Counted from the first letter of the stretch, positions 44,143 to 55,518 are shown. The stretch: DNA of 64,000 bases from Lachnospiraceae bacterium (GCA_017399685.1 JAFQBM010000056.1:1-64000), one strand, 5' to 3'. Numbers and translations: made by a program. The notes: a model not told the origin generated them from the sequence alone.

Positions 44143-46344
44143 TTATAAAATATACCAGCTTTCTTTGCTTCGATTTTTCGCTACATAAAGCGCCTTATCC
44201 GCATTACTGTATAATTTTTCAAAACTACGGTCTGTCATCTCCAATATTCTGGCAATGCCAAAGGATGCACTTACGATACCGGCATACTTTTCTCCTGCCA
44301 TAGCACTTTGAAAATCCTTTTCAATTTTCTCTGCTAAAGCACCCAATTCCTTTACATCAATTGCCTCTTTATAAAAAATACAAAATTCATCTCCACCAAT
44401 ACGGCAGGCAATCACATCTTCCCCCTGTTGCATCAGGATTTCACCAAACTTTTCCAAGATATCATCACCAGCCTGATGTCCAAAGCGGTCATTGATTTGC
44501 TTAAAATGATCCAAATCTATCATAAATAAACTTCCAATCCCACCTTTTCCTAAATATTCTTTTAATAAAGTCGTAAAATAATTTCGGTTATAAATCTTAG
44601 TTAAAGCATCCTTATGTGCCAAATCACTAATTTTCAACATCATCTCATGATGTTCGGTAATATCAAACATCCATAACATATATCCCTGAACATATCCACC
44701 TTCATTTAAAGGTTCTACCCTCATTTCATACATCCTGTCTTTGATTTCTAAATTCTTTATTTTTCCTTCGAAAATGTCTGCTAATGTCTCATTCTCATAA
44801 GCATCCTGTTTTAAAGAAATATGTCCAAACATCTTTTCCATTCGTTCGTTAAAATATGTAATAATATGGTGATTATTAATTACGATAATTCCTTCTTGAC
44901 CATGATTTAAGGCATTCTCACCTGCAAGGGCGATGGAATCAAAATATCCATATTTCGTTAATGCCATACCTACTAAAATTTCTGCTGCCATCACACCAAA
45001 ACACGGAATTTCATATCCTCCGGTAAGCCCCATTTCACGAACAAAATTAGGAATCCATGGACAAAACACTGCAATAAAGGTACAAAGAATCCTCTTCCTT
45101 TCTACTCCGTTGGAATTTCGCATTCCTTGAATACACATAATCAAACACCCGGCACAAACCACAACCATATATGCCACGAAAGCAAAAAATCCCCAATTTC
45201 GTTCTAACACCAAACGTGGAAAAGGACCATCATAACTAATACCTATGTATTTATAAAAATACTGGTTTTCTCTTGTGGTAAATAGCATCCACATGATTAC
45301 CATACCGCAAACTGTCTCCAATGCATAAATAAACGCAGGAACTTCTTTATGACACATTTCCGCCACAAAACACGTGAATCCCAGCATCAGTATACATTCT
45401 CCCAAATATTGCATTACGGTAGCAGCATAATATCCACCTACATTTCCCGAGGTGATTTCTAATAAGAATCCAAAAATATACATACCACCTGCGAATACCA
45501 GTATGAGGGTGGCAGTCTGCCCCCTGGAAGGCTTTGCACAAACTACAACCACAATAACTGCAAACCAAATCAAAAGTGCAATTACATGCAATGCCACATA
45601 GATTTCATATGCGGTACATCCCTGCACCAATTCTTTGAGGATCGCAAGTACAAGAAAGTGTGCCGGATAAAAAAAGTAAAAAAAGTATTTTCCAACGATA
45701 TCTTTTCCTTTTTCTCCATTGTATTTTCTTAACAGTAAAAGCGGAATCATAAATCCAAGAAGATATAATTTATCATACCATGGCCAGTCATAATGTGAAA
45801 AATGCCATATCTCATTTAACTTTACTGCCACGATGATAAACACTTCCATGATTACCGTTAAACTACAAAACCAAATTGCTTGTTTCTTAAATCCTTTTAC
45901 ATAATAAAATACAAGGATATATAACATCGGCATGATAACCCAGCCACCAACTGTCATAGATATCACAAACAATCCAATGGTAATCATTACTTTCTTCCAA
46001 CGGACTAATTTCTTATTTTCTAAAGTTGCAAGAAGCAATAACCCTAAAAGCAAATCAAATATAATGTTTTGCCGATGATCATACAACTCATGAAAAAACA
46101 GATAAAATGGTAACACGGCTACCACACTGAAAAATGTCATTCGCTTAATATATCCCTTAATATTAGAAGTGTGCCGGAATCCTTCTGCTATAAAAAAACA
46201 CATAATAGGCAATGTAAGCCGTCCAATGATATGCATAATCTGCCCTAAAGGAGTCATAAACTCAACAAATCCCCATGCCGCATGATCACATACCATACCA
46301 CATATAGCAATGAATTTTAGTTGTGTACGGTTCAATCCTTTCAT
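44143..46344 (-). CDS. TraX-7TM-PAS-GGDEF fusion, membrane diguanylate cyclase
   Basis: 733 residues from the ATG at 46344 (MKGLNRTQLKFIAICGMVCD), which has GGGAGGGAG; the in-frame start at 46443 lacks support. The first ~240 residues are a TraX-family membrane domain (GRLTLPIMCFFIAEGFRHT), an acyltransferase-like family. Next comes a seven-helix region like the HisKA_7TM sensor (about 260-490), a PAS domain (EGIIVINNHHIITYFNERME), and a GGDEF domain with KDALTKIYNRNYF and CRIGGDEF near residue 650. No RxxD inhibitory site is visible. It should make c-di-GMP in response to a membrane or external cue, possibly coupled to transfer of an acyl group. Confidence 0.85.
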   Translation of the reverse strand: MKGLNRTQLKFIAICGMVCDHAAWGFVEFMTPLGQIMHIIGRLTLPIMCFFIAEGFRHTSNIKGYIKRMTFFSVVAVLPFYLFFHELYDHRQNIIFDLLLGLLLLATLENKKLVRWKKVMITIGLFVISMTVGGWVIMPMLYILVFYYVKGFKKQAIWFCSLTVIMEVFIIVAVKLNEIWHFSHYDWPWYDKLYLLGFMIPLLLLRKYNGEKGKDIVGKYFFYFFYPAHFLVLAILKELVQGCTAYEIYVALHVIALLIWFAVIVVVVCAKPSRGQTATLILVFAGGMYIFGFLLEITSGNVGGYYAATVMQYLGECILMLGFTCFVAEMCHKEVPAFIYALETVCGMVIMWMLFTTRENQYFYKYIGISYDGPFPRLVLERNWGFFAFVAYMVVVCAGCLIMCIQGMRNSNGVERKRILCTFIAVFCPWIPNFVREMGLTGGYEIPCFGVMAAEILVGMALTKYGYFDSIALAGENALNHGQEGIIVINNHHIITYFNERMEKMFGHISLKQDAYENETLADIFEGKIKNLEIKDRMYEMRVEPLNEGGYVQGYMLWMFDITEHHEMMLKISDLAHKDALTKIYNRNYFTTLLKEYLGKGGIGSLFMIDLDHFKQINDRFGHQAGDDILEKFGEILMQQGEDVIACRIGGDEFCIFYKEAIDVKELGALAEKIEKDFQSAMAGEKYAGIVSASFGIARILEMTDRSFEKLYSNADKALYVAKNRSKESWYIL

Positions 46345-46543
46345 ATGGTTCTCCCTCCCGTTTTTCTCTATTTTTTGTCTTTTCAATCGTTCTCTCCCAT
46401 TGACCTTTCCTATCAATGAAACTCTCACTAAATCACGACACATCTTAGTTAAAATATACCATAATTAGCCGTGAAAGTCGATATATTTATGCACTTTGAC
46501 AACATATTTTAAATGACATGGTAACCCGGCTCTTTTCTTAAAC

Positions 46544-46598
46544 AAAAAACTCCCTTAAAAACAAAATATCATGAAAATATCTTGTTCTTAAAGGAGTC
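46544..46598 (-). terminator. Terminator after serS
   Basis: Minus-strand ACTCCTTTAAGAACAAGATAT pairs with ATATTTTGTTTTTAAGGGAGT, then TTTTTTG. A long A/U-rich stem directly after the serS stop. Confidence 0.8.
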
Positions 46599-46606
46599 TG
46601 GGATTA

Positions 46607-47887
46607 TTATTTAATTACGTCTTTTCCACCCATATATGGTCTTAGGGCTTCCGGAATACGGATAGAACCATCTTCGTTTAAGTTATTTTCTAAGAATGCA
46701 ATCAACATTCTAGGTGGAGCAACTACGGTATTGTTCAAAGTATGAGCAAAATATTTTGAACCGGCACCATCGTTTACACGAATCTTTAATCTTCTAGCCT
46801 GTGCATCACCTAAGTTCGAACAGCTTCCTACTTCGAAGTATTTCTTTTGTCTTGGTGACCATGCTTCCACGTCAATGGATTTTACTTTCAAATCTGCCAA
46901 ATCTCCGGAACAGCATTCCAAAGTACGAACCGGAATATCCAAAGAACGGAATAAATCTACGGTATTCTGCCATAATTTTTCAAACCATGCCATACTTTCT
47001 TCTGGCTTACATACTACAATCATTTCTTGTTTCTCGAACTGGTGAATACGATATACACCACGTTCTTCGATACCATGGGCACCTTTTTCTTTTCTGAAAC
47101 ATGGGGAATAACTGGTTAAGGTATATGGTAAATCCTTATCTTTTAAAATCGTATCAATAAATTTACCAATCATGGAATGTTCACTGGTTCCGATTAAATA
47201 TAAATCTTCCCCTTCAATCTTATACATCATGGCTTCCATTTCATCGAAGCTCATAACACCAGTCACGACATCGCTGCGAATCATAAATGGAGGAATACAG
47301 TAAGTAAATCCTCTGTCAATCATGAAATCTCTGGCATAAGAAATCACAGCAGAGTGAAGTCTTGCAATGTCTCCCATTAAATAATAGAAACCATTACCAG
47401 CTACTTTTCTGGCACTGTCTAAATCGATTCCATTTAATTTTTCCATGATTTCTCTATGGTATGGAATTTCAAAATCAGGAACAAATGGTTCTCCATATTT
47501 TTGAATTTCTACATTTTCACTGTCATCTTTACCAATCGGAACACTAGGATCAATGATGTTTGGAATGGTCATCATAATCTTCTTTACCTGTTCTTGAAGA
47601 CTTGCCTCTTTTTCTTCTAATTCAGCTAATTTTTGAGCATATTTACTTACTTCTTCTTTTAGCTTTTCTGCTTCTTCAATCTGACCATTTTCCTTCAAAC
47701 CACCGATTTGCTTTGAAATCGCATTACGGTTTGCACGTAAGGCATCTGCCTCCTGCTGGGTCTTTCTGCTTTCGGCATCTAATTCAATGACTTCATCTAC
47801 TAATGGTAACTTTCCATCTTGAAACTTATTCTTAATGTTTTGTTTTACAATCTCAGGGTTTTCACGTAAAAATTTCAAATCTATCAT
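46607..47887 (-). CDS. serS: Seryl-tRNA synthetase
   Basis: 426 residues, normal length. A N-terminal tRNA-binding coiled coil (about 30-105) precedes the class II catalytic core. Motif 2 is FRKEKGAHGIEERGVYRIHQ, followed by FEKQEMIVV; motif 3 lies near LNNTVVAPPRMLIAFLENNL. It charges tRNA-Ser with serine. No T-box leader was found in the ~100 bases upstream. Confidence 0.95.
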   Translation of the reverse strand: MIDLKFLRENPEIVKQNIKNKFQDGKLPLVDEVIELDAESRKTQQEADALRANRNAISKQIGGLKENGQIEEAEKLKEEVSKYAQKLAELEEKEASLQEQVKKIMMTIPNIIDPSVPIGKDDSENVEIQKYGEPFVPDFEIPYHREIMEKLNGIDLDSARKVAGNGFYYLMGDIARLHSAVISYARDFMIDRGFTYCIPPFMIRSDVVTGVMSFDEMEAMMYKIEGEDLYLIGTSEHSMIGKFIDTILKDKDLPYTLTSYSPCFRKEKGAHGIEERGVYRIHQFEKQEMIVVCKPEESMAWFEKLWQNTVDLFRSLDIPVRTLECCSGDLADLKVKSIDVEAWSPRQKKYFEVGSCSNLGDAQARRLKIRVNDGAGSKYFAHTLNNTVVAPPRMLIAFLENNLNEDGSIRIPEALRPYMGGKDVIK

Positions 47888-47995
47888 GGTATTTTCCTCT
47901 TAACTTCGTATTTTTCCATATGTTTTCTTTGGTGAATTACATACAGATAAAGAAATTATAAACTGAAATATTTTATTTTACAAGTACTATTTTCA

Positions 47996-48664
47996 TTACT
48001 TTATTATCATACTCTTCAATTTTTCTATAGCAGAATGAATTCCACCTACCTCATTGATTACCCCTGCTTTTACTGCCTCTTCTCCTACCAGAATGGTTCC
48101 AAGATCTTTTGTCAAAAGCCCCTGCCGTACCATCATTTCTTCAAACTCTTCTTTTTTCACCTGACTGTGTTCGGCTACAAAACCGGAGATTCTGTCCTGA
48201 ATGATTTTAAAATAGTCAAAGGTCTGTCTTACTCCGATGACCATTCCTCCCATTCGGACCGGATGAATGATCATGGTACCGGTGGGACTGATAAAAGAAT
48301 AATCCGTCGCCACTGCCAATGGAACCCCGATGGAATGACTGTCACCAATAACCAAAGATACAGATGGTTTGCTGATAGAAGCAATCATTTCTGCCAGGGC
48401 AAGTCCTGCACTTACATCTCCTCCACTGGTGTTGTTGATTACCAATAGTCCTTTAATCTTTGGATTGTGTTCCACCAAGGCTAACTGTGGTAATAAATGT
48501 TCATATTTTGTGGTTTTGCTGGTTGCCGGAGAAATATCATGTCCTTCAATTTCTCCAATAATAGAAATCATGGAAATATGTTTTCCCTCTTTTTTGTCAT
48601 AAAGCATGGTAATTCCATACTCTTTGATTCTTTCGTCCAATAATCTTTCTTCTTCTACGTCCAT
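47996..48664 (-). CDS. ClpP-like serine protease (TepA family)
   Basis: 222 residues from the ATG at 48664, which fits the AGAGG site; the frame extends to 48724 without support. The ClpP fold is clear: VINNTSGGDVSAGLALAEMI for the substrate groove, the catalytic Ser in IGDSHSIGVPLAVA, and the catalytic His in MIIHPVRMGG. It resembles TepA (translocation-enhancing protein) of Bacillus, a cytoplasmic ClpP relative. It lies divergent from purH. Confidence 0.85.
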   Translation of the reverse strand: MDVEEERLLDERIKEYGITMLYDKKEGKHISMISIIGEIEGHDISPATSKTTKYEHLLPQLALVEHNPKIKGLLVINNTSGGDVSAGLALAEMIASISKPSVSLVIGDSHSIGVPLAVATDYSFISPTGTMIIHPVRMGGMVIGVRQTFDYFKIIQDRISGFVAEHSQVKKEEFEEMMVRQGLLTKDLGTILVGEEAVKAGVINEVGGIHSAIEKLKSMIIK

Positions 48665-48777
48665 ACTGCCCATCCTCTCATTATTATGATTTGTGGTTAA
48701 AAAATATTTTCCCACATAATACATTGCTTTAGTATGCTCCTATCCCTTAATTTTCATTCGTAAATCTAAGAAAAGTA

Positions 48778-48806
48778 TTGAAATAAGGAAACAAATCAGC
48801 TAGAAT
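48778..48806 (+). promoter_or_regulatory. Promoter of purH
   Basis: TTGAAA, 17-bp spacer, TAGAAT, giving a leader of about 85 nt. No purine or PRPP riboswitch motif was recognised in it. Confidence 0.7.
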
Positions 48807-48898
48807 GAGATTGATGTCGTTTTTTATGGGATTCTATTTACTCACCCATAACTTGGACACAATACAATATTCATAGACAAAATGGAGGTACTACCCGG

Positions 48899-50452
48899 AT
48901 GAGAGCTTTAATTAGTGTATCTGACAAAACCGGCATTGTGGAATTTGCCAAGGAACTTGTTAATTTAGGAATCGAGATTATTTCTACCGGAGGAACTTAT
49001 AATAAGTTAAAGGAAGAAGGCATCGCAGCCATCGAAATTTCTGAACTTACCGGTTTTCCAGAATGTTTAGACGGTCGTGTAAAAACATTACACCCAATCG
49101 TACATGCCGGACTTCTTGCAATGAGAAGCAATGAAGAACATATGAAAACTTTAAAGGAATTAAACATCGAAACCATCGATTTCGTTATCGTTAATTTATA
49201 TCCTTTCAAAGCTACTGTTTTAAAACCAGATGTAACACGTGCAGAAGCAGTGGAAAATATCGATATTGGCGGACCAACTATGTTGCGTGCAGCTGCAAAG
49301 AATTATCAGGATGTTGCAGTTGTGGTAGATCCAGCTGATTACCAGGTAGTTCTTGATGAATTAAAGGCTTCTAAGGAAGTTTCTTTAGATACAAAATTCT
49401 ACTTAATGCAGAAAGTATTCGAACATACTGCAAATTACGACACCATGATTATGACATACTTAAGAAAAGAACGTGGCGAAACTTCCTTCCCACAAACTCT
49501 TACTCTTACTTATGAAAAAGTACAGGAAATGCGTTATGGTGAAAACAGCCACCAAAAGGCTGCATTATACAAAGAAATTGCTAACCTAAAAGGTTCTTTG
49601 ACCTGTGCAAACCAATTACACGGTAAAGAATTATCTTATAACAATATCAATGATACCAACGGTGCTTTGGAATTATTAAAAGAATTCGATGAGCCAACCG
49701 TAGTTGCCTGCAAGCATGGAAATCCTTGTGGTGTAGGTTCTGCAGACAATATTTACGATGCTTGGCGTAAGGCTTATGAAGCAGATAAGACTTCTATCTT
49801 TGGCGGTATCGTGGTAGCAAACAGAACCATTGATGAAAAGATTGCTGCAGATATTAATTCTATGTTTATGGAAGTAGTAGTTGCACCTTCTTATACAGAA
49901 GAAGCAAAAGAAATCTTATGTCAAAAGAAGAATATCCGTATTTTAGAATTACCTGATATCAGCGAAAAACAACCTGCGGATGCTTTGGACATGAAGAAAA
50001 TCAATGGTGGTATGGTGGTTCAATCTATTGATAACCAATTATACAACGAAGAAGAATTGACTGTTGTAACAGACCGTAAGCCTACCGAAAAAGAAATGGA
50101 AGACCTTAAGTTTGCTTGGAAGGTTGTTAAGTATGTAAAATCCAATGGTATTGCACTTGCAAAAGACAAGCAATCCATCGGTATCGGACCTGGACAGGTA
50201 AACCGTATCTGGGCTACAGAACAATCTATTGAACATGCAAATACTCAAATCGGCGAAGGAACCTGTGAAGGTGCTGTGTTAGCTTCCGATGCTTTCTTCC
50301 CATTTGATGACTGCGTTGAGGCAGCTGCAAAGGCCGGAATTACTGCTATCATCCAACCAGGTGGAGCAAACCGCGACCAGGATTCTATTGATAAATGTAA
50401 TGAACATGGTATCGCTATGGTATTTACCAATATGCGTCATTTTAGACACTAA
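48899..50452 (+). CDS. purH: Bifunctional AICAR formyltransferase / IMP cyclohydrolase
   Basis: The last two steps of purine synthesis, AICAR to FAICAR to IMP. 517 residues, normal length. The N-terminal cyclohydrolase has [20 protein letters not shown] and [10 protein letters not shown]; the C-terminal transformylase has the KHGNPCG motif and ends NMRHFRH. It is separate from other pur genes but lies near guaB, the next step toward GMP. Confidence 0.95.
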   Translation: MRALISVSDKTGIVEFAKELVNLGIEIISTGGTYNKLKEEGIAAIEISELTGFPECLDGRVKTLHPIVHAGLLAMRSNEEHMKTLKELNIETIDFVIVNLYPFKATVLKPDVTRAEAVENIDIGGPTMLRAAAKNYQDVAVVVDPADYQVVLDELKASKEVSLDTKFYLMQKVFEHTANYDTMIMTYLRKERGETSFPQTLTLTYEKVQEMRYGENSHQKAALYKEIANLKGSLTCANQLHGKELSYNNINDTNGALELLKEFDEPTVVACKHGNPCGVGSADNIYDAWRKAYEADKTSIFGGIVVANRTIDEKIAADINSMFMEVVVAPSYTEEAKEILCQKKNIRILELPDISEKQPADALDMKKINGGMVVQSIDNQLYNEEELTVVTDRKPTEKEMEDLKFAWKVVKYVKSNGIALAKDKQSIGIGPGQVNRIWATEQSIEHANTQIGEGTCEGAVLASDAFFPFDDCVEAAAKAGITAIIQPGGANRDQDSIDKCNEHGIAMVFTNMRHFRH

Positions 50453-50469
50453 TAAACAGGCATACATTT

Positions 50470-50859
50470 ATGAAAAATAAGATTAATATTTTTACTTTTT
50501 CACTCTTTGCATGGTGCATCAGTTTGATGATTAACCTATTTCGGAGTTATACTATGTATCAGAAGGAAGGCTATTCTGCCTCCTTCGCTGCAGGAGTTGC
50601 CCTTATGGTAATTGTCTGGTTTGGACTTTTACTAATCATTATGGATGTATTACATCCTATTTCAAAACATATGCTGAATAAGAAGATATCCCGACAAAAA
50701 TTAGCAAGCTTTATGGGTTTACTAATTTCTGATGTGATGTTACTTGTTTTGATTTTCTTAATTGCATTCGTGTTTTCGGATAACACATTTCTTCTGCTTT
50801 CCTTTGTTTTGTTTACTTTCGGCAGAACCATAGTTCGCCGCAGTTTTTATGCAAAGTAA
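50470..50859 (+). CDS. Small four-helix membrane protein, function unknown
   Basis: 129 residues, 17 bases after purH on the same strand and therefore probably cotranscribed. Four hydrophobic helices are visible (about 5-25, 38-60, 80-103, 105-120), with a Lys-rich loop between helices 2 and 3 (KHMLNKKISRQK). No family recognised. The link to purine synthesis may only be shared transcription. Confidence 0.65.
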   Translation: MKNKINIFTFSLFAWCISLMINLFRSYTMYQKEGYSASFAAGVALMVIVWFGLLLIIMDVLHPISKHMLNKKISRQKLASFMGLLISDVMLLVLIFLIAFVFSDNTFLLLSFVLFTFGRTIVRRSFYAK

Positions 50860-50878
50860 AAGCAGAATTTAACAAAGA

Positions 50879-50986
50879 AAGGCTATCACACTTAGAAAAA
50901 TTTCTACAGAGTATGGACATTTTTAAAACGAATCATGCCATATTCTGCGTTATTTCTGCTTAGTGTGACAGCCTCTTTTTTATATC
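50879..50986 (+). repeat. Structured repeat element, copy 2, also terminator-like
   Basis: AGGCTATCACACTTAG pairs with CTTAGTGTGACAGCCT across about 105 bp, with an inner stem GAGTATGG / CCATATTC, followed by TTTTTTAT. On the plus strand it can end the purH transcript. It shares plan and partial sequence with 44027-44127. Confidence 0.6.
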
Positions 50987-51003
50987 CAACGTGTCCTTGA
51001 TTT

Positions 51004-51050
51004 AAAAAGAACGATTCCGAATTCTCATCATCATTTAGAATCGTTCTCTT
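51004..51050 (-). terminator. Terminator after guaB
   Basis: Minus-strand AGAACGATTC pairs with GAATCGTTCT, followed by TTTTAAA. Confidence 0.8.
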
Positions 51051-51063
51051 TATTTATACTATA

Positions 51064-52533
<1,470 letters not shown>

Positions 52534-52571
52534 CTAGATTTATTATTTCCGTAAAAATTGATGATTTGTTT

Positions 52572-52600
52572 ATGGTAACAAATCCAAGCTATTTTGTCAA
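52572..52600 (-). promoter_or_regulatory. Promoter of guaB
   Basis: Minus-strand TTGACA (52600-52595), 17-bp spacer, TACCAT (52577-52572). Short leader of about 50 nt. Confidence 0.7.
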
Positions 52601-52601
52601 T

Positions 52602-52663
52602 AAGATTGGATTTTTTCTTTGAAAAAAATCCAATCTTATGTAACTGTTCACACATAACAGTTA
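52602..52663 (-). other. Two adjacent hairpins between the 166-residue gene and guaB
   Basis: Stem 1 is TAACTGTT / AACAGTTA near 52641-52663; stem 2 is AAGATTGGATTTTTT / AAAAAATCCAATCTT at 52602-52637. Together they probably end the upstream transcript, although the T run lies inside stem 2 rather than after it. Confidence 0.45.
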
Positions 52664-52674
52664 CCAATCTATCT

Positions 52675-53175
52675 TTACAAAAATACTTTTCTGTGTCCGT
52701 ATTGTTTCATTAATTCTAATGTTTTATCCGAAGGTTCAATTAAAATTTCCATAAAATTTCCATTCTTATTTACTAACACAGAATACACTCTCGCATCCTC
52801 TCTTTGTGAAGTAAAGTTTTTCACTTTCGTTTTTGCCTCATTTTCTTTTGCCTGTTTGATTTGATCACTGTTATAAGGAGCAATCACCTGAACTGCTTTA
52901 AAGTCAATGGTCATTACATGCTTTCTTCTGGACATATTAACTATCTTATCAATTTCCAGTGAACCTGTAGTAAAGATATACTCATACTCCAATGCCTGTG
53001 GTTTTAACAACCAAAAAGCAAAAATCCACAATGCCACCAAAAGGGGCATCAGCATGATAGATACTGATATTACACTAAGTCCACAAGTTAATGAAAGCAC
53101 TGCACCAACAAACCGTAACATGGTCACAGTTCCTCTTTTTACACGAATCAAATCTTCTGAATAACTTTCTGCCAC
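52675..53175 (-). CDS. Membrane protein, DUF6106-like, function unknown
   Basis: 166 residues. Two close helices (about 20-40 and 42-60) form a hairpin. The soluble C-terminal half has YEYIFTTGSLEIDKIVNMSR, a beta-rich region like that of PH-type membrane proteins. I believe it matches DUF6106 of Lachnospiraceae, but not with certainty. It is 15 bases after nfnB and may be its operon partner. Confidence 0.6.
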   Translation of the reverse strand: MAESYSEDLIRVKRGTVTMLRFVGAVLSLTCGLSVISVSIMLMPLLVALWIFAFWLLKPQALEYEYIFTTGSLEIDKIVNMSRRKHVMTIDFKAVQVIAPYNSDQIKQAKENEAKTKVKNFTSQREDARVYSVLVNKNGNFMEILIEPSDKTLELMKQYGHRKVFL

Positions 53176-53190
53176 AAAAATACCTCCAAC

Positions 53191-54579
53191 TTACTTCGAT
53201 AATTTTTCATGAATTGCTGCTGCTGCCTTTTTACCTGCTCCCATGGCAAGAATTACTGTAGCTGCACCAGAAACAGTATCACCGCCAGCATATACATATT
53301 CCTTACTGGTTTCCATAGTTTCTTCCTGAACAATGATTCCACCCCATTTTTGAGTTTCCAAACCTTCTGTGGTCTGCTGAATCAATGGGTTTGGACTTTG
53401 TCCGATTGCAATGATAACGGTATCTACATCTATTACATAATTAGAACCTTCTACCGGAACCGGAGAACGTCTTCCTGAGGCATCCGGCTCTCCTAATTCC
53501 TGTTTTACTACCTCAATACCGGTTACCCATCCATCTTTACCAATAATCGCAGAAGGATTATTTAGTAAACGGAAAATCACTCCTTCTTCTTTTGCGTGAT
53601 GGATTTCTTCTTTTCTGGCTGGAAGTTCGTCCTCACCACGACGGTATACGATGTATACATTTTCCGCACCTAATCTCTTTGCAGTTCTGGCAGCATCCAT
53701 GGCAACATTACCGGCACCAACCACCGCAACATTCTTTCCAACTTTAACCGGAGTCGGTACTTCCGGGAATTTATATCCCTTCATTAAGTTTACTCTGGTT
53801 AAAAATTCATTGGCAGAATATACACCTAATAAGTTTTCTCCAGGAATTCTTAAAAATCTTGGAAGTCCGGCACCACTACCAATAAATACGGCATCATAGC
53901 CATCCTGCAATAACTCATCCACAGTAATGGAACGTCCAATTACAACATTGGTTTCAATCTTAACGCCTAATTCCTTTACATTGTCAATTTCCTTGGCAAC
54001 CAAATCCTTTGGTAAACGGAATTCAGGAATACCATAGCTTAATACACCACCGGCTTTATGAAGTGCTTCGAATACCGTTACTTCGTAGCCTTTCTTAGCT
54101 AATTCACCGGCACAGGTAATACCCGCAGGGCCGGAACCAACTACGGCTACCTTTTTCCCATTCTTCTCAATGCTAACTTCCGACTTTTTCTTATTTGCCA
54201 TGTGGTAGTCTGCAACAAAACGTTCCAAACGTCCAATACCAACAGGCTCACCTTTTACACCACGAACGCAGTTACCTTCACATTGCTTTTCCTGTGGGCA
54301 GACACGACCACAAATGGCAGGCAACGCATTTTCTCTGGTAATCACCTGATATGCAGCTTCAAAGTCTCCTTCTGCTACCTTCCCGATAAATTCAGGAATG
54401 GGTACATTTACCGGACACCCTGACATACAAGGAGTCTTCTTACAATTTAAACATCTTCTGGCTTCTTCCATAGCCATCTCTTTGGTATATCCAAGAGTAA
54501 CTTCTTCGAAATTTTTATTTCGAACGTTAGGATCCTGCTCTGGCATTACAACCTTTGTTAAACTCATATTTCTTTCCAT
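53191..54579 (-). CDS. NfnB-type / glutamate synthase small subunit-like flavoprotein
   Basis: 462 residues from the ATG at 54579, just after the previous stop. The N-terminus has two 4Fe-4S cysteine sets (CLNCKKTPCMSGCPVNVPIP and CGRVCPQEKQCEGNC). An FAD site (VAVVGSGPAGITCAGELAKK) and a NADPH site (VAVVGAGNVAMDAARTAKRL) follow. Alone it would be called GltD/GltA-like. Next to an FAD/2Fe-2S partner it fits NfnB, the large subunit of the electron-bifurcating NADH-dependent ferredoxin:NADP oxidoreductase. No large GltB subunit is nearby, which supports this. Confidence 0.85.
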   Translation of the reverse strand: MERNMSLTKVVMPEQDPNVRNKNFEEVTLGYTKEMAMEEARRCLNCKKTPCMSGCPVNVPIPEFIGKVAEGDFEAAYQVITRENALPAICGRVCPQEKQCEGNCVRGVKGEPVGIGRLERFVADYHMANKKKSEVSIEKNGKKVAVVGSGPAGITCAGELAKKGYEVTVFEALHKAGGVLSYGIPEFRLPKDLVAKEIDNVKELGVKIETNVVIGRSITVDELLQDGYDAVFIGSGAGLPRFLRIPGENLLGVYSANEFLTRVNLMKGYKFPEVPTPVKVGKNVAVVGAGNVAMDAARTAKRLGAENVYIVYRRGEDELPARKEEIHHAKEEGVIFRLLNNPSAIIGKDGWVTGIEVVKQELGEPDASGRRSPVPVEGSNYVIDVDTVIIAIGQSPNPLIQQTTEGLETQKWGGIIVQEETMETSKEYVYAGGDTVSGAATVILAMGAGKKAAAAIHEKLSK

Positions 54580-54580
54580 A

Positions 54581-55405
54581 TTATTGTGCACCTCTTCCCA
54601 TCCTGCATTGATGTTCTTCTTCTTTATACATACCCTGACGCATCATACATTCATCAAAATCAACTAAAAATCCATCAAAGTCAGGACCATCTACGCATGC
54701 AAACTGTGTCTTACCACCAACAGTAACACGACATCCGCCACACATACCGGTTCCATCAATCATAACCGGATTCAAAGAAACACCTGTAGGAATATTTAAA
54801 GGCTTGGTCACATTTACCACTGATTTCATCATAATAAGGGGTCCAATGGCAATGACTTCATCGAACTTTTCTCCCTTTTCGATTAATTCCGTAAGAACGT
54901 CTGTTACGAAGCCTTCCTTACCCTTAGAACCATCATTGGTTGCTATGTAAACATGATCACAAAATTCTTTAAATTTTTCTTCTAAGATAACAAATTCTGC
55001 ACTTCTGCCACCGATGATAACATCTACCTTCACTCCCATTTCGTGAAGTTTACGAAGCTGCGGATACAAAGGAGCCGCTCCTACACCGCCTGCAACACCA
55101 ATTACATGGTCAACTTTATGTAATGGAGCCGGTTTTCCCAGTGGTCCAACGAAATCACATACAAAATCCCCTGCTTTTTTCTTACTTAATAATTCCGTAG
55201 AATAGCCTACTACCTGATAAATAATAGTAACAGTTTCTTTTTCTCTGTCATAATCCGCAATGGTCAATGGAACTCTTTCTCCGTCTTCATCCACACGAAC
55301 AATTACAAACTGTCCTGCTTCACATTTTCTCGCCACAAATGGAGCATGTACTTCCATCAGTTCGACGGCTTGATTCAACACTTCTTTTTTTACTATTTTG
55401 TACAT
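54581..55405 (-). CDS. NfnA-type / PyrK-like FAD and 2Fe-2S subunit
   Basis: 274 residues from the ATG at 55405 (MYKIVKKEVLNQAVELMEVH), behind AGGTGG. The ferredoxin-reductase fold has the FAD motif RVPLTIADYD and the NAD loop GVAGGVGAAPLYPQLRKL. The C-terminal cysteine cluster DGTGMCGGCRVTVGGKTQFAC binds 2Fe-2S. It forms one unit with NfnB, one base apart. In Clostridia the pair balances NADH, NADPH and ferredoxin. Confidence 0.85.
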   Translation of the reverse strand: MYKIVKKEVLNQAVELMEVHAPFVARKCEAGQFVIVRVDEDGERVPLTIADYDREKETVTIIYQVVGYSTELLSKKKAGDFVCDFVGPLGKPAPLHKVDHVIGVAGGVGAAPLYPQLRKLHEMGVKVDVIIGGRSAEFVILEEKFKEFCDHVYIATNDGSKGKEGFVTDVLTELIEKGEKFDEVIAIGPLIMMKSVVNVTKPLNIPTGVSLNPVMIDGTGMCGGCRVTVGGKTQFACVDGPDFDGFLVDFDECMMRQGMYKEEEHQCRMGRGAQ

Positions 55406-55462
55406 CAGCAGCGTCCACCTTTCAATATAGATAAAAATATTATAAACTTTTTTTCTCAATAA

Positions 55463-55518
55463 GAAAAGAGGATTTTATTATTTTCTCAAAATTTTAAAAT
55501 AGTAAAATCCTCTTTTTA
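55463..55518. terminator. Bidirectional terminator after the sensor kinase gene
   Basis: AAAAGAGGATTTTA and TAAAATCCTCTTTTT flank an A/T-rich middle. It overlaps the last codon of the kinase gene and lies just upstream of nfnA. Confidence 0.8.

Noticed and set aside
47888-47995. T-box upstream of serS
   Set aside because: Only 108 bases, with no T-box sequence or terminator-antiterminator pair.
53191-54579. Glutamate synthase small subunit
   Set aside because: No large subunit nearby and an NfnA-type partner directly adjacent; kept only as an alternative name.
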